From: Desulfonatronospira thiodismutans ASO3-1
Lineage (GTDB): Bacteria; Desulfobacterota; Desulfovibrionia; Desulfovibrionales; Desulfonatronovibrionaceae
Assembly (NCBI RefSeq): GCF_000174435.1
Contig: NZ_ACJN02000001.1
Span: forward strand, 302,001 to 366,000
Direction: 5' to 3'
Length of the DNA stretch: 64,000 bases
In this document: in pieces, positions 8,590 to 17,315 of the stretch
Position numbering within the stretch: position 1 is the stretch's first letter
Layout of the letters: each line of letters starts with the position of its first letter
Made by a program: the position numbers and the translations under genes
The notes under the pieces: generated by a model
What the model saw: only the letters and a program-made list of their open reading frames with translations
What the model was told of the DNA's origin: nothing
The model's database searches: none

Positions 8590-9186
8590 CTACATCAAGA
8601 GCTCCAGCAGGTGGTACCGGCCTTCCAGGATGGCCGCCACAAAAAGCAACGGCACCACAAAGACGGCAAAGACGCAGTGCACCCTTTTCAGACGTTCCAC
8701 CCAGCCCGGCTGCTCCTGGTCCATGCGGAAACCCACGCCCCGCCACATGCCGACTCCAAAAGCGATGAACATGGCCGGCAGTTCAAAAATTCCGTGCGGA
8801 CCGAGCATGATCAAAAAATCCAGCCCGGAGAAATGATCCATCCAGTTGATGAACCAGCCGAGCATAAATCCGTTCAGTGCAGCCAGGGCCAGGGGTACCG
8901 CGCCAAAAAAGACAATAAAGCACAAGGCCAGGTAACTGGCTATAAGGTTGTGCACAAAGATACGCAGGATAAATTCCCAGGCCCCCAGCCCTTCGAACTG
9001 TTCCACCAGTGTTCCGAACTGGGCCTCCATGAAATCAAAATGTTCGGATTGACTCCAGGCCACGACCGCAGCGGCGCAATAGATCATAAACGCAGCCAGA
9101 ACCCACATCCTGGCCGCCTTGATGGTCATAACCGCCTGGCTCAACACATATTCCGGAAACTTCTGCATCTTATTGACCTGCGGCAT
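8590..9186 (-). CDS. SpoIIM-family (stage II sporulation protein M-like) membrane protein
   Basis: 198 residues with four to five hydrophobic segments (about 25-45, 75-100, 105-125, 135-155, 175-195). LGPHGIFELPAMF near 128-140 is the hallmark of the SpoIIM/DUF95 family, as is the LNGFMLGW stretch before it. In sporulating Firmicutes the family acts in engulfment; in non-sporulating bacteria its role is unclear, so no function is assigned. The gene begins 35 bases after the end of the metallo-beta-lactamase/rhodanese gene on the same strand, so the two may be co-transcribed. An alternative start is Met-7. Confidence 0.8.
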   Translation of the reverse strand: MPQVNKMQKFPEYVLSQAVMTIKAARMWVLAAFMIYCAAAVVAWSQSEHFDFMEAQFGTLVEQFEGLGAWEFILRIFVHNLIASYLALCFIVFFGAVPLALAALNGFMLGWFINWMDHFSGLDFLIMLGPHGIFELPAMFIAFGVGMWRGVGFRMDQEQPGWVERLKRVHCVFAVFVVPLLFVAAILEGRYHLLELLM

Positions 9187-9221
9187 TGCTCATTTTTGCA
9201 TGCTCAAGAATCATAAAAAAC

Positions 9222-10592
9222 TCACGAAGACACTATCTCGCAAAGAGATCTGGAGCAGGCCTGAATGGAACCCAGGCAGTTTTCCACTTCCCTTATCCCG
9301 TGTTGCCGCAGAAGGGAAACAGCTATGACCGCCCTCTTTCCGCTGCCGCAAAACGCGGTTACCGGCCTGCCGGGGCCTATCTCCTGCATCCTTTGCGGCA
9401 GTTCTCCCAGGAAAATATGCTGGGCACCCGGGAGATGTGCCTTGTGAAACTCTTTTCTGGTACGCACGTCGAGAATAGTAAAGTCTTCCCCGGAACTAAG
9501 ACGTTTTTGCAGTTCTCCAGCAAAAACAACAGGGGCATGCTCGTAGCGCTTTCCCTGTACCGACCATTCATGCAGACCTCCTTCCAGCCAGCCCCTGACC
9601 CGGTCGAATCCCAGCCGCAACAGATATTCCCAGGCTGAATCCAGGTCCCGGTGTGACTCCGCGATCAAACCCACCTCCTGGTCCAGGGGCACAAACCAGC
9701 CTGCATATCTGGGCAGCATATCCAGGGGGACAGAAAGGGATCCGGGAATAAAGGCCCCGCAATAGGCCTCGGGGCTGCGCACATCTAAGGCCAGCATGCC
9801 CTCCTGCATGGCCTGGCCGAAATCTTCCGCGCCCATGGGCTGTAATGAGTTAAACGGGACTATGGCCGGCGGGCCGTCAAGATTGTACTTTTCCATGCGC
9901 GAAAAATAAGGCGGGTAAGAATGCTCTTCCCCCTGTTTGGCCTGTATAAAAGCTTCCCGGCTTTGTGCCTGCAGATCCGGATTGCAAAGCCTTTCATATC
10001 CCAGGGTGGAAAACTTTCTCTCCGCAAGGCCCTCCCCGCAGGCCGAGCCTGCTCCATGAGCCGGATAGACAACTGTCTGATCTCCCAGGGTAAGCAGCCT
10101 GGAAAAAATGCTGTCATAAAGCTGGCCGGCCATTTCCTCTTCCTGTCCAGGGTAAAAATCAGTTCGCCCGCTACCGCCGATGAAAAGCGCATCCCCGGTA
10201 AATACCCCAATGGGAGCATCTCCAGTGGACAGGTCATGGATAACAAGGGAGATGCTTTCCGGGGTATGCCCGGGGGTCTTCAAGACCTTGAGCCTGACCT
10301 GCCCCAGGTGGAATTCATCTCCTTCCCGGGCGGGCAGACCGTAAGCAAAGTCCAGCTCTTCACCGTGATAAATACCGGCTCCGGTGATTTCGGCCAGCTC
10401 CCTTGAGCCCACAACAAAATCCTCGTTGCGGTGGGTCTCGAAAATATGGGTTATCCGGCCCCCCTGGCTGCGGACAATATCCAGGTATACCTGGCAGTCC
10501 CGCCTGGGATCCACAACTGCAAACACCCCTTCGCTGCCCACAATATAGGAAAACTGGGCCAGACCCGGATTCTCTATCCTTTCCAGAAACAT
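9222..10592 (-). CDS. Metallo-beta-lactamase fold protein with two rhodanese domains (persulfide dioxygenase-like)
   Basis: 456 residues. The N-terminal hydrolase fold (1-240) resembles ETHE1/CstB-type persulfide dioxygenases. The metal motif reads ETHRNEDFV instead of the usual THxHxDH, while the later ligands TPGHTPES and FTGDALFIGGSGRTD remain; the first histidine, GH and GD could still hold a single iron. Two rhodanese modules follow, about 265-350 (no active-site cysteine visible) and 365-450 (active loop CGSGKR). Such proteins oxidise glutathione- or CoA-type persulfides and handle sulfane sulfur in the cytoplasm. The altered motif could mean a hydrolase or an inactive variant. Confidence 0.85.
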   Translation of the reverse strand: MFLERIENPGLAQFSYIVGSEGVFAVVDPRRDCQVYLDIVRSQGGRITHIFETHRNEDFVVGSRELAEITGAGIYHGEELDFAYGLPAREGDEFHLGQVRLKVLKTPGHTPESISLVIHDLSTGDAPIGVFTGDALFIGGSGRTDFYPGQEEEMAGQLYDSIFSRLLTLGDQTVVYPAHGAGSACGEGLAERKFSTLGYERLCNPDLQAQSREAFIQAKQGEEHSYPPYFSRMEKYNLDGPPAIVPFNSLQPMGAEDFGQAMQEGMLALDVRSPEAYCGAFIPGSLSVPLDMLPRYAGWFVPLDQEVGLIAESHRDLDSAWEYLLRLGFDRVRGWLEGGLHEWSVQGKRYEHAPVVFAGELQKRLSSGEDFTILDVRTRKEFHKAHLPGAQHIFLGELPQRMQEIGPGRPVTAFCGSGKRAVIAVSLLRQHGIREVENCLGSIQACSRSLCEIVSS

Positions 10593-10627
10593 AACACTCC
10601 TTTAACAGCTTGAAGTTTAAGCAACCT

Positions 10628-10790
10628 TTAACACTACAGCGAAACTTATAAAATTTTTCAACCTGTCTAAACTGGGGACAGGCACCCCCGCACTTATTTT
10701 TATTACAAACGATCTTGGTTTTATTGGAAAAAATAAGTGCGGGGAGAGCCAGTCCCCGGAGGTCAATCATAAGTTTCGCTGTAGTGTTAA
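10628..10790. repeat. Nested palindrome, TTAACACTACAGCG type (163 bp)
   Basis: Three shells are visible. The outer arms are TTAACACTACAGCGAAACTT and its complement at 10771-10790. The middle arms are GGGGACAGGCAC and GAGCCAGTCCCC. The inner arms are CCCCGCACTTATTTT and AAAATAAGTGCGGGG. The same outer arms occur in the inverse layout at 23291-23441, where the inner shell is different. It lies between the amidohydrolase and rhodanese genes, where no gene is seen. Confidence 0.88.
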
Positions 10791-10845
10791 TGCCAGGCCG
10801 GTTTAATAACTGCAAAACGGTTGTTTGTCACCTGGCAGATGCCTG

Positions 10846-11994
10846 TCACGCTTCAGCGGTATAAACAGCACTGCCTTCCCCGTACACTGCCTCCGGATAA
10901 CCGGCCAGATCAAAGGGATCATCTTTCCAGCAGATAAAAGAGGCCCATTTGCCCTTTTCCAGGGTGCCAAGCCTGTCATCTAAACCAAGAAGGGCGGCAT
11001 TCTTTCTGGTCAGGATTTCCACCACCTCCTGTCTGGACAGCCCCAGGCGCAGAAACCAGCGGGTCTGCAGGAATAACTGCCGTGCAGGGGTTACAGGGTG
11101 GTCGGTCATGAGACCGTACTCCACCCCTGAATCCAGAAGGTGCTTCAGGTTGCGCCAGTTCTCGTGTTTCAGCTCCACCTTGTAGGCAAAAGCATCCACG
11201 GGTCCGTAAACTACGGGAATACCCCGCCTGGACAGTTCTTTGAAGATATCGCCATGGTGTACACCCATGGCGTGCTCCACACTTACACGCAATGAAAACT
11301 CATCCACCAGTCTCAATAGGGCGGCAATATCATCGATCTTGTGCACGTGCACCCTTAAAACAAGCTCTCCCTTCAGAACCTTAAGCAGAGTCTCTTCTTC
11401 CGCGGACAGGATGATTTCTTTTTTCTTTTCCTCGTCCGCCGCCTGGCGGCGCTTTTCCTTGACAAGCACCTCATCCAGCCTGTTGCGCAGCATGGCCAGC
11501 GCCCCCATTCTAGTCGTGGGCCTGGAGCCGTTCCAGGAGGTAGTGGACATGGGATTATATCCCAGGGCTGCCTTGAGTCCGGCCCTGTCCACAAAGGCCC
11601 TGGTGCTGTCAGAGGCATAGTTTCGAATAACCGCGCTTTTGCCGCCAATTATATTACCGCTTCCCGGAAGTATGCAGGAATAAAGCACCCCTGCTTCCAC
11701 AGCCTCCTGCAGGGCCTGGTCATCCATCTGCAGCGAATCCAGTGCATCGGCCATGACCAGAATCGGATCCTGCCTGTCGTTGGATTCGGCCTCGGCCCTG
11801 GGCTCACCGGCCCGGACCATGCCTATGTGGCTGTGGGGATCAATAAATGCCGGGGTTATGACCCGGCATTCCCGGATAATTTCCCCGTATACCTCGGGAA
11901 AGACCCCAACTATGCCGGAATCATCAAACACAAGGCAGGCATCCTGAACAACCTGCCTGCCGGTGTATATGGTCTCTGCGCGTACGCAATACAT
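10846..11994 (-). CDS. Metal-dependent amidohydrolase (imidazolonepropionase-like)
   Basis: 382 residues of the TIM-barrel amidohydrolase superfamily. The beta-sandwich start (about 1-50) is followed by DPHSHIGM with the first metal pair, RVHVHKIDD near 228, VEHAMGVHHG near 250 and MTDHPV near 300, and the C-terminal GTLEKGKWASFICW region. It should hydrolyse a cyclic amide or similar C-N bond in the cytoplasm; family relatives are often annotated as imidazolonepropionase-like, but no histidine-degradation genes are nearby, so the substrate is unknown. An internal charged segment (about 175-205, KEKRRQAADEEKKKEI) looks like a helical insertion. Confidence 0.85.
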   Translation of the reverse strand: MYCVRAETIYTGRQVVQDACLVFDDSGIVGVFPEVYGEIIRECRVITPAFIDPHSHIGMVRAGEPRAEAESNDRQDPILVMADALDSLQMDDQALQEAVEAGVLYSCILPGSGNIIGGKSAVIRNYASDSTRAFVDRAGLKAALGYNPMSTTSWNGSRPTTRMGALAMLRNRLDEVLVKEKRRQAADEEKKKEIILSAEEETLLKVLKGELVLRVHVHKIDDIAALLRLVDEFSLRVSVEHAMGVHHGDIFKELSRRGIPVVYGPVDAFAYKVELKHENWRNLKHLLDSGVEYGLMTDHPVTPARQLFLQTRWFLRLGLSRQEVVEILTRKNAALLGLDDRLGTLEKGKWASFICWKDDPFDLAGYPEAVYGEGSAVYTAEA

Positions 11995-12119
11995 ATGTGC
12001 CTTCTCTTTGTTTTTGGTTCAGTTATGCCTTATTACCGCTAAACGCTTGTCCTTTGAGGCGTTGTAATTTAAAAGTAAGTCACTACATTCAATCAACAAC
12101 CCGCTAACCAAAAATCCAA

Positions 12120-12893
12120 ATGAATATCAAACCATATCTGAATTATTTCCAGGATTATGTCCAGGCTTTCATGGACGCTGCACCTGCTGGGGATTTAAAC
12201 TTTGAGCTGAAAAAAGAGCACAGCCTGAGGGTAATGGAACAGGCCCGGGAGCTGGCATCTTATCATGGCTTTGACCCGCAATCATGTTTTTTGACTTCTC
12301 TGGCCGGGCTTTTTCACGACCTGGGCCGCTTTGAGCAGTACTGGCTTTACCGGACATTCAACGACAAAATATCCGTCAACCACGGCCTTTTAAGTACAAA
12401 GATCCTGCACAGGGAAAAGGTTTTAAGAAAACTTTCTGCACCTGATAAAAGGTGCGTTCTTCTATCTGTACTTTACCACAATAGAAAAAGCCTGCCCCGG
12501 ACCCTTGCCCCGGGCATCAGGGCAGTGGCCGGTGCAGTTCGGGACGCGGACAAACTGGATATATATCCCATTATTTTACACCACATCTCCCGGGATTCAA
12601 AGGGCAGCAACACCATCACCCTGGAGCTTGAGGATGCAAACGAAGTCAGCCCGGAAATACTGGAGCAGGTAAGATCCGGCAGGCTGGCCGATTACCACAG
12701 GATGCGCTATAAGAACGACTTTCTGCTGCTCATGTCCTCCTGGATATACGATCTCAACTATGCTTATTCCTGTCGCCGGGTACTTCAAAAAGGCTACTTA
12801 GACACCATTTTTGCCATGCTGCCCCAAAACAGCCTCATGCACTCCCTCAGAGACAGTCTGCTGGCATACCTGCAAAAGTACGCGAAAGGATGA
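12120..12893 (+). CDS. HD-domain phosphohydrolase
   Basis: 257 residues. The HD metal-site motifs are readable: an early histidine in KEHSLRVMEQ near 38, GLFHDLGRFEQ near 65-75, VNHG near 88, and a late aspartate in AVRDADKLDIYPI near 140-152. HD proteins of this size hydrolyse phosphoester bonds, often of nucleotides. Natural substrate is not evident. The ATG follows directly after a gap of about 125 bases from the divergent amidohydrolase gene. The NtrX-like regulator follows on the same strand after about 100 bases. Confidence 0.85.
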   Translation: MNIKPYLNYFQDYVQAFMDAAPAGDLNFELKKEHSLRVMEQARELASYHGFDPQSCFLTSLAGLFHDLGRFEQYWLYRTFNDKISVNHGLLSTKILHREKVLRKLSAPDKRCVLLSVLYHNRKSLPRTLAPGIRAVAGAVRDADKLDIYPIILHHISRDSKGSNTITLELEDANEVSPEILEQVRSGRLADYHRMRYKNDFLLLMSSWIYDLNYAYSCRRVLQKGYLDTIFAMLPQNSLMHSLRDSLLAYLQKYAKG

Positions 12894-12997
12894 CAGCTTG
12901 AAAAAAGATGACAGCAGAATAAAAAAAAGCTAAAGAGGACACTTGATAAATAAATCCCAGACGCCTTTCATGTATAACCCCGAACCCCGCTTTTTAT

Positions 12998-14380
12998 ATG
13001 TCCGGAAAAATTTTGATAATCGATGACGAGGAAGACATCCGGCTTTCCCTGCGAGGAATTCTGGAAGACGAAAACTACCAGACCCTGGAAGCCGAAAGCG
13101 GTGAGCAGGGACTTGGACTTCTGGGCCCGGGCGTGGACCTGGTCCTGCTGGACATCTGGCTGCCGGGCATGGACGGCCTTGAGGTCTTAAACCGCCTCAG
13201 GGAAAGCCACCCCAACCTGCCAGTGGTCATGATCTCCGGTCACGGCAATATCCAGACCGCTGTACAGGCCATCAAGAGCGGCGCCTTTGATTTCATAGAA
13301 AAGCCTTTGTCCCTGGAAAAGGTGCTCATCACCTCGGAAAAGGCCCTGGAGTTTTCCAGGCTCAGGCGGGAAAACCGCAAGCTGCGCCTGAGCAGCAAAT
13401 CCGCGGAAGTGCACAGGATAACCGGCGAGTCAGACCATATCGAGGAACTTCGGCAGAACATTGAACAGGTGGCCCCCACCGAGGCCTGGGTGCTCATTAC
13501 CGGCGAAAACGGCACCGGCAAGGAAATTGTGGCCAGGTCCCTGCACATCAAAAGCAACAGAGCCGATCATCCCCTCATTGCAGTCAACTGTGCGGCCATC
13601 CCGGAAGAACTCATTGAATCGGAACTCTTCGGCCATGAAAAAGGCTCCTTTACCGGAGCATCATCTTGCAAGCAGGGCAAGTTTGAGCTGGCTGACGGGG
13701 GCACCCTTTTTCTGGATGAAATAGGAGACATGAGCCTCAAGACCCAGGCCAAGATACTTCGAATCCTGCAGGAGCAGAGTTTTGAGCGAGTGGGCGGACA
13801 CAAAACCATAAACGTCAACGTCCGGGTCATCGCCGCCACCAACAAGAACCTGCAGCAGGAGATGAAGAAGGGCAATTTCCGGGAGGATCTGTTTTACAGG
13901 CTGAACGTCTTTCCCCTGAACCTGCCTCCCTTGCGGGACAGAAAAAAAGACATCCCGCCCCTTCTGGAGGAATTCACATCTCAGTTGAGCCAGGAGCACA
14001 ATTTCAAACCCCTGAGTTTCAGTCCTGATGCCATAAGCATACTGCAGAAACACCCCTGGCCGGGAAATGTACGCGAACTCAAGAACTTTGTTGAGAGGAT
14101 GTATATACTGCATCAGGGCAAGGAGATCAGCGCTTCCATGCTCCCGGCGGAAATCAGGGAGGCTGCACTCTCAGGGCAGGGACCTGATAAAAGTGCCCCC
14201 GACATACCAGATGCCATGCCCCACGACTTCAAACAGGCCAGGTCCCTGTTCGAAGCCAGGTTCCTGGATCAGAAACTCAAAGAACATGAAGGCAATGTGT
14301 CCAGACTGGCCGAGGCCATAGGCCTGGAAAGAAGCTACCTCTACCGCAAGCTCAAGAACTACAATATAAGCACGGAGTGA
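12998..14380 (+). CDS. Sigma-54-dependent response regulator, NtrX-like
   Basis: 460 residues in three parts. The receiver (1-120) has DDEED and the phosphorylated aspartate in LVLLDIWLPGMDG. The sigma-54 AAA+ domain (about 140-375) has Walker A GENGTGKE and the sigma-54-contact loop GSFTGA. A Fis-type helix-turn-helix lies at the end (NVSRLAEAIGLERSYLYRKL). The sequence resembles NtrX, which answers the kinase NtrY to nitrogen or redox state. No kinase gene sits beside it, so the partner is elsewhere. The start has no clear ribosome site. The 3-prime end comes within 15 bases of the convergent phosphatase gene. Confidence 0.92.
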   Translation: MSGKILIIDDEEDIRLSLRGILEDENYQTLEAESGEQGLGLLGPGVDLVLLDIWLPGMDGLEVLNRLRESHPNLPVVMISGHGNIQTAVQAIKSGAFDFIEKPLSLEKVLITSEKALEFSRLRRENRKLRLSSKSAEVHRITGESDHIEELRQNIEQVAPTEAWVLITGENGTGKEIVARSLHIKSNRADHPLIAVNCAAIPEELIESELFGHEKGSFTGASSCKQGKFELADGGTLFLDEIGDMSLKTQAKILRILQEQSFERVGGHKTINVNVRVIAATNKNLQQEMKKGNFREDLFYRLNVFPLNLPPLRDRKKDIPPLLEEFTSQLSQEHNFKPLSFSPDAISILQKHPWPGNVRELKNFVERMYILHQGKEISASMLPAEIREAALSGQGPDKSAPDIPDAMPHDFKQARSLFEARFLDQKLKEHEGNVSRLAEAIGLERSYLYRKLKNYNISTE

Positions 14381-14394
14381 AAAACATCCGTTTT

Positions 14395-15045
14395 TCAAAA
14401 ATATTCGGAAAGCTCCTGTGGCGACTCCAGAATATAATGTGCTCCGGCCTGCAGCAGTTCTTCTCTGCCCCGGAAGCCCCAGGCAGCTCCAAGGGCGGTC
14501 ATTTTTGCCCTGAGCGCAGTATACATATCCACGTTGGAATCACCCAGGAAATATACCTGGTCCGGTTTCAGGCCCATTCTGGCAGCCACCTCCAGAGCCG
14601 GTTCAGGATCAGGCTTGACAGCCCCATTGGGCAGGGCTCCCTGCACCACCTGAAAATACCCGTCCGGAAAAAAGTGTCCCACAGTATGCAGGGTGGCCTC
14701 ATGGGGCTTGTTGGACAAAACAGCCATGGGAATCTCATTTCGGGCCAGTTCTTCCAGCGCCTCAAGTACCCCCGGGTACGGAGCGGTCCTGTTTGCCCAG
14801 CGCCTGGAGTACTCCTCTCGGGCCGCCAGGATGCATTCATTGATGACCGACTGGTCCTGGACATCCTCAGGTACAGCCCGCCTGATGAGCATGGTCAGCC
14901 CGTCGCCTACGAAATTGCGGTAGGCATCCACCGGATGCGTGCTCCAACCCCTGCCCTTGAGAACACTGTTCACAGTATCCGCCAGATCCTGCAGAGTGTT
15001 CAGAAGTGTTCCGTCCAGATCAAAAATTATCCCCTTATTGCTCAT
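14395..15045 (-). CDS. gph: Phosphoglycolate phosphatase-like HAD hydrolase
   Basis: 216 residues. HAD motif I FDLDGTLLNT is at the N-terminus, motif II lies in AVLSNKPHE near 107, and motif III/IV in VYFLGDSNVDM near 163-173. The four-helix cap between motifs I and II identifies subclass I. Phosphoglycolate phosphatases clear 2-phosphoglycolate, for example from DNA repair. Other small phosphoesters are possible, so the symbol is tentative. It converges with the NtrX-like gene. Confidence 0.85.
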   Translation of the reverse strand: MSNKGIIFDLDGTLLNTLQDLADTVNSVLKGRGWSTHPVDAYRNFVGDGLTMLIRRAVPEDVQDQSVINECILAAREEYSRRWANRTAPYPGVLEALEELARNEIPMAVLSNKPHEATLHTVGHFFPDGYFQVVQGALPNGAVKPDPEPALEVAARMGLKPDQVYFLGDSNVDMYTALRAKMTALGAAWGFRGREELLQAGAHYILESPQELSEYF

Positions 15046-15172
15046 TTTTTCCTTCTTTTTTGCAGAGATTCATGATAATTTGAAATACAGTATTCCAGCA
15101 CACTGACCAACCGATCATAGTTCGTATATCAGCCAGGATACCGTCCTGGCAAACTTATTTAAGGAGATTGGT

Positions 15173-15733
15173 ATGGGAGAAGCTCACCCCGTGCAGCCCA
15201 TGACGGCTGCAGAATACTTGGACTGGGAACCGGCCCAGCTGGAAAAGTATCAGTATATCCATGGTGAGGTTTTTGCCATGGGCGGAGCCTCCAGGCGGCA
15301 TGTTACCATAACCTTGAATCTCGCGTCTTCTCTGGATCAGGCATTGGAAGGCTCGCCCTGCCGGGTTTATATGGCGGACATGAAGCTGGAAATAAAAAAG
15401 GAAGAGATTTATTTTTATCCAGATGTCCTGGTCACCTGTGATCCGGAGGACCACAAAGCAGAACAGTTCATGCGCTCCCCTGTTGTGGTGGGCGAGGTTT
15501 TGTCCGAGTCCACCGCGGCTTTTGACCGGGGAGACAAAGCGACATATTACCGAAGCCTGCCCTCATTGAAAGAATTCGTGCTCATTGACCCGGAGCGCAG
15601 GCGCATGGAACTATACCGCCGCACCCAGCAGGACACCTGGGAACTCCTGGACATCCCCCCGGAACACCACCTGCCCCTGCACAGCCTGGAACTGGAAATC
15701 CCCTGGCAGCGCATATTCCGCAATGTGGACTGA
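15173..15733 (+). CDS. Uma2-family (DUF820) putative endonuclease
   Basis: 186 residues. A PD-(D/E)XK-like core is visible: YQYIHGEVFAMGG near 25-37, a central YPDVLVTCDP near 83-92, and VVGEVLSESTAAFDRGDK near 106-123, followed by KEFVLIDPERRRMELYRR. This pattern defines the Uma2 family, abundant in cyanobacteria and some deltaproteobacteria, with an unclear biological role. The start has a good AAGGAGATT site. It stands alone before the toxin-antitoxin pair on the other strand. Confidence 0.88.
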   Translation: MGEAHPVQPMTAAEYLDWEPAQLEKYQYIHGEVFAMGGASRRHVTITLNLASSLDQALEGSPCRVYMADMKLEIKKEEIYFYPDVLVTCDPEDHKAEQFMRSPVVVGEVLSESTAAFDRGDKATYYRSLPSLKEFVLIDPERRRMELYRRTQQDTWELLDIPPEHHLPLHSLELEIPWQRIFRNVD

Positions 15734-15772
15734 AACAGCCTCCCGAAACAATTTGTCAAGCAGCCATGACAG

Positions 15773-16096
15773 CTATCCAATTCCCATCCAGACAGTCAGA
15801 AGCCGCTCTACTTCCCGCATGTACTCGTATTCGAGATGGCCAAAAGGCTCTCTCAACTTATCACTTGGCAGGGTTGTAATTTTGTCCACCATGACTTCAG
15901 ATACAGACAGCAGTCCGTTCTGGACTGTCGGATCTACTCGAAGCCGAAATAAGGGCGCATCACGCAGCTTGCTGGTTATAGGCAGGATTGTAACAGATGG
16001 GTGGACGCCAAAAAAGTCCGACTGGATGACCAGGGCTGGGCGAGGCTTGCCGTAGGTTCCTGGTTGCACAACAGGCAATATGTCGCCTCTTCCCAT
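15773..16096 (-). CDS. MazF/PemK-family toxin
   Basis: 107 residues, the normal length for PemK-like mRNA interferases. The N-terminus MGRGDILPV, the PRPALVIQSDFF stretch near 20-31, ITSKLRDAPLFR and LSVSEVMVDKI near 65-75 follow the family pattern. It would cleave mRNA and stop growth when free of its antitoxin. Its gene overlaps the DUF3018 gene upstream by one base, so the pair is a type II toxin-antitoxin module. Confidence 0.9.
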   Translation of the reverse strand: MGRGDILPVVQPGTYGKPRPALVIQSDFFGVHPSVTILPITSKLRDAPLFRLRVDPTVQNGLLSVSEVMVDKITTLPSDKLREPFGHLEYEYMREVERLLTVWMGIG

Positions 16097-16308
16097 TACT
16101 CCCAGCCTTCCCTGTCGGATACGTCCTCGATCCAGGACAGAACTTCCTTCTCCTGGGGATCATTCGCTACAAGCAGGCTCTGACGGCGGCATTCCTCCCC
16201 AAATCCCTCCTCTCGGGTATCAGGAATCCAAATCTGGATAGGACGCATACCAGCGGACCTCAACCCCTCTCGATGTTTACGCACTCGTTCTTTTACTGGA
16301 ACAGTCAT
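16096..16308 (-). CDS. DUF3018 antitoxin of the MazF-like toxin
   Basis: 70 residues. The N-terminal part (MTVPVKERVRKHREGLRSAG) and MRPIQIWIPDTRE are typical of DUF3018, a small antitoxin family encoded just before PemK-type toxins. The first half should bind DNA and the acidic C-terminal half (VANDPQEKEVLSWIEDVSD) should bind and block the toxin. It is the first gene of the pair and probably represses its own promoter. Confidence 0.88.
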   Translation of the reverse strand: MTVPVKERVRKHREGLRSAGMRPIQIWIPDTREEGFGEECRRQSLLVANDPQEKEVLSWIEDVSDREGWE

Positions 16309-16427
16309 CTTAAGCTCTCCTTATGTTTCATGTAACCAGTAAGTGTATAAAAGTCAATTTATCCAAAGACCCCGGCTCGGGGGATATAAATATTTATCTC
16401 TTCCTCCTGCCTTGCTCCGCGGCTCTA

Positions 16428-16474
16428 GGGCCGCTTCCCTCCGGGGCGTAGGCCCTATGGGCCGGAGGCGGCCC
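16428..16474. other. GC-rich hairpin between yfiH-like gene and the toxin-antitoxin pair
   Basis: GGGCCGC and GCGGCCC form the base of the stem, with CCTCCGG/CCGGAGG and GGCCCTATGGGCC further in. It lies 53 bases beyond the stop codon of the minus-strand YfiH gene. There is no T-run, so it is a stem-loop of unknown use rather than a clear terminator. Confidence 0.55.
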
Positions 16475-16526
16475 GGGCGTGAGAAATTTCTTCCAGGATG
16501 AATTGCTTGTCACTTCCTGTTTAAAC

Positions 16527-17303
16527 TCAGGCAAAAATATTTATTATACTGGCCTGCCTTCCGCCTTTTTTTTCCCGTCGATAGGAGAAAAAGAGCTCTT
16601 CCCGGCACATGGTGCACATATCCAGGGAAAAAACATTCTGCGGGAGCAGTCCGGCCTGCAGGAGCTGATCCCGGGTCAGGGACCACAGGTCCATTGTTTT
16701 TTGCTCCTGATGATAATAATCGGCAAATTCCGGAGTCCAATGTTCCTCAAAAGGCTCGAACCTGGCACAGCATGGCCCCAGGGAGGGGCCGCGCACAGCC
16801 GCCAGGTCTGCCGGACTGAGATTGTAGTATTTACACAAATCTCTTACGGCGGTTTCAGGAAACCCGGCCCGGTTGCCCCGCCAGCCGCAGTGCAGGGCCA
16901 GGACGTATTCCTGGGACTTGTGTGCAAGCATGACCGGCTGGCAGTCAGCGGTCTTGATCACAGCACCCCGGCCAGGCCGGGACAGTCCAAGACCGTCGCC
17001 TTCCAGGGACGACCCGTCCAGGCAGTCTTCATCAGGGTCAAAATGAACAAGCGTACCGTGCACCTGCCTAAGCTCCACCCACCCGGACAGTCCCAGTTCA
17101 TCCTTCAAAGCCCTGCGATTGGCCCCGGCCCGTGCAGGTTCATCCTCCACATCCAGGGAAATGTTGCCCTGCCCGAAACTTCCCGAACTTACCCCGCCCA
17201 GCCTGGTTCCGAAAATACAGGTCACTTTTTCCAGGCCGGGAAAAGAAAAACTTATATACTGCGGACTATTCATAGTTGCACTCCAGTAGTCAGGTTCCCG
17301 CAC
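16527..17303 (-). CDS. YfiH/PgeF-family (laccase-domain) protein
   Basis: 258 residues. The conserved zinc/copper-site pattern is readable: RQVHGTLVH near 75-85, TADCQPVMLAH near 118-128, and LHCGWRGNRAGF near 136-148, then GPSLGPCCARFE near 170. This family was first called polyphenol oxidase; later members were shown to act on purine nucleosides or to check peptidoglycan precursors. It is cytoplasmic. It ends a two-gene unit, starting 12 bases after the 5-formyl-THF cyclo-ligase gene. Confidence 0.88.
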   Translation of the reverse strand: MREPDYWSATMNSPQYISFSFPGLEKVTCIFGTRLGGVSSGSFGQGNISLDVEDEPARAGANRRALKDELGLSGWVELRQVHGTLVHFDPDEDCLDGSSLEGDGLGLSRPGRGAVIKTADCQPVMLAHKSQEYVLALHCGWRGNRAGFPETAVRDLCKYYNLSPADLAAVRGPSLGPCCARFEPFEEHWTPEFADYYHQEQKTMDLWSLTRDQLLQAGLLPQNVFSLDMCTMCREELFFSYRREKKGGRQASIINIFA

Positions 17304-17315
17304 TTTTACCCATTT

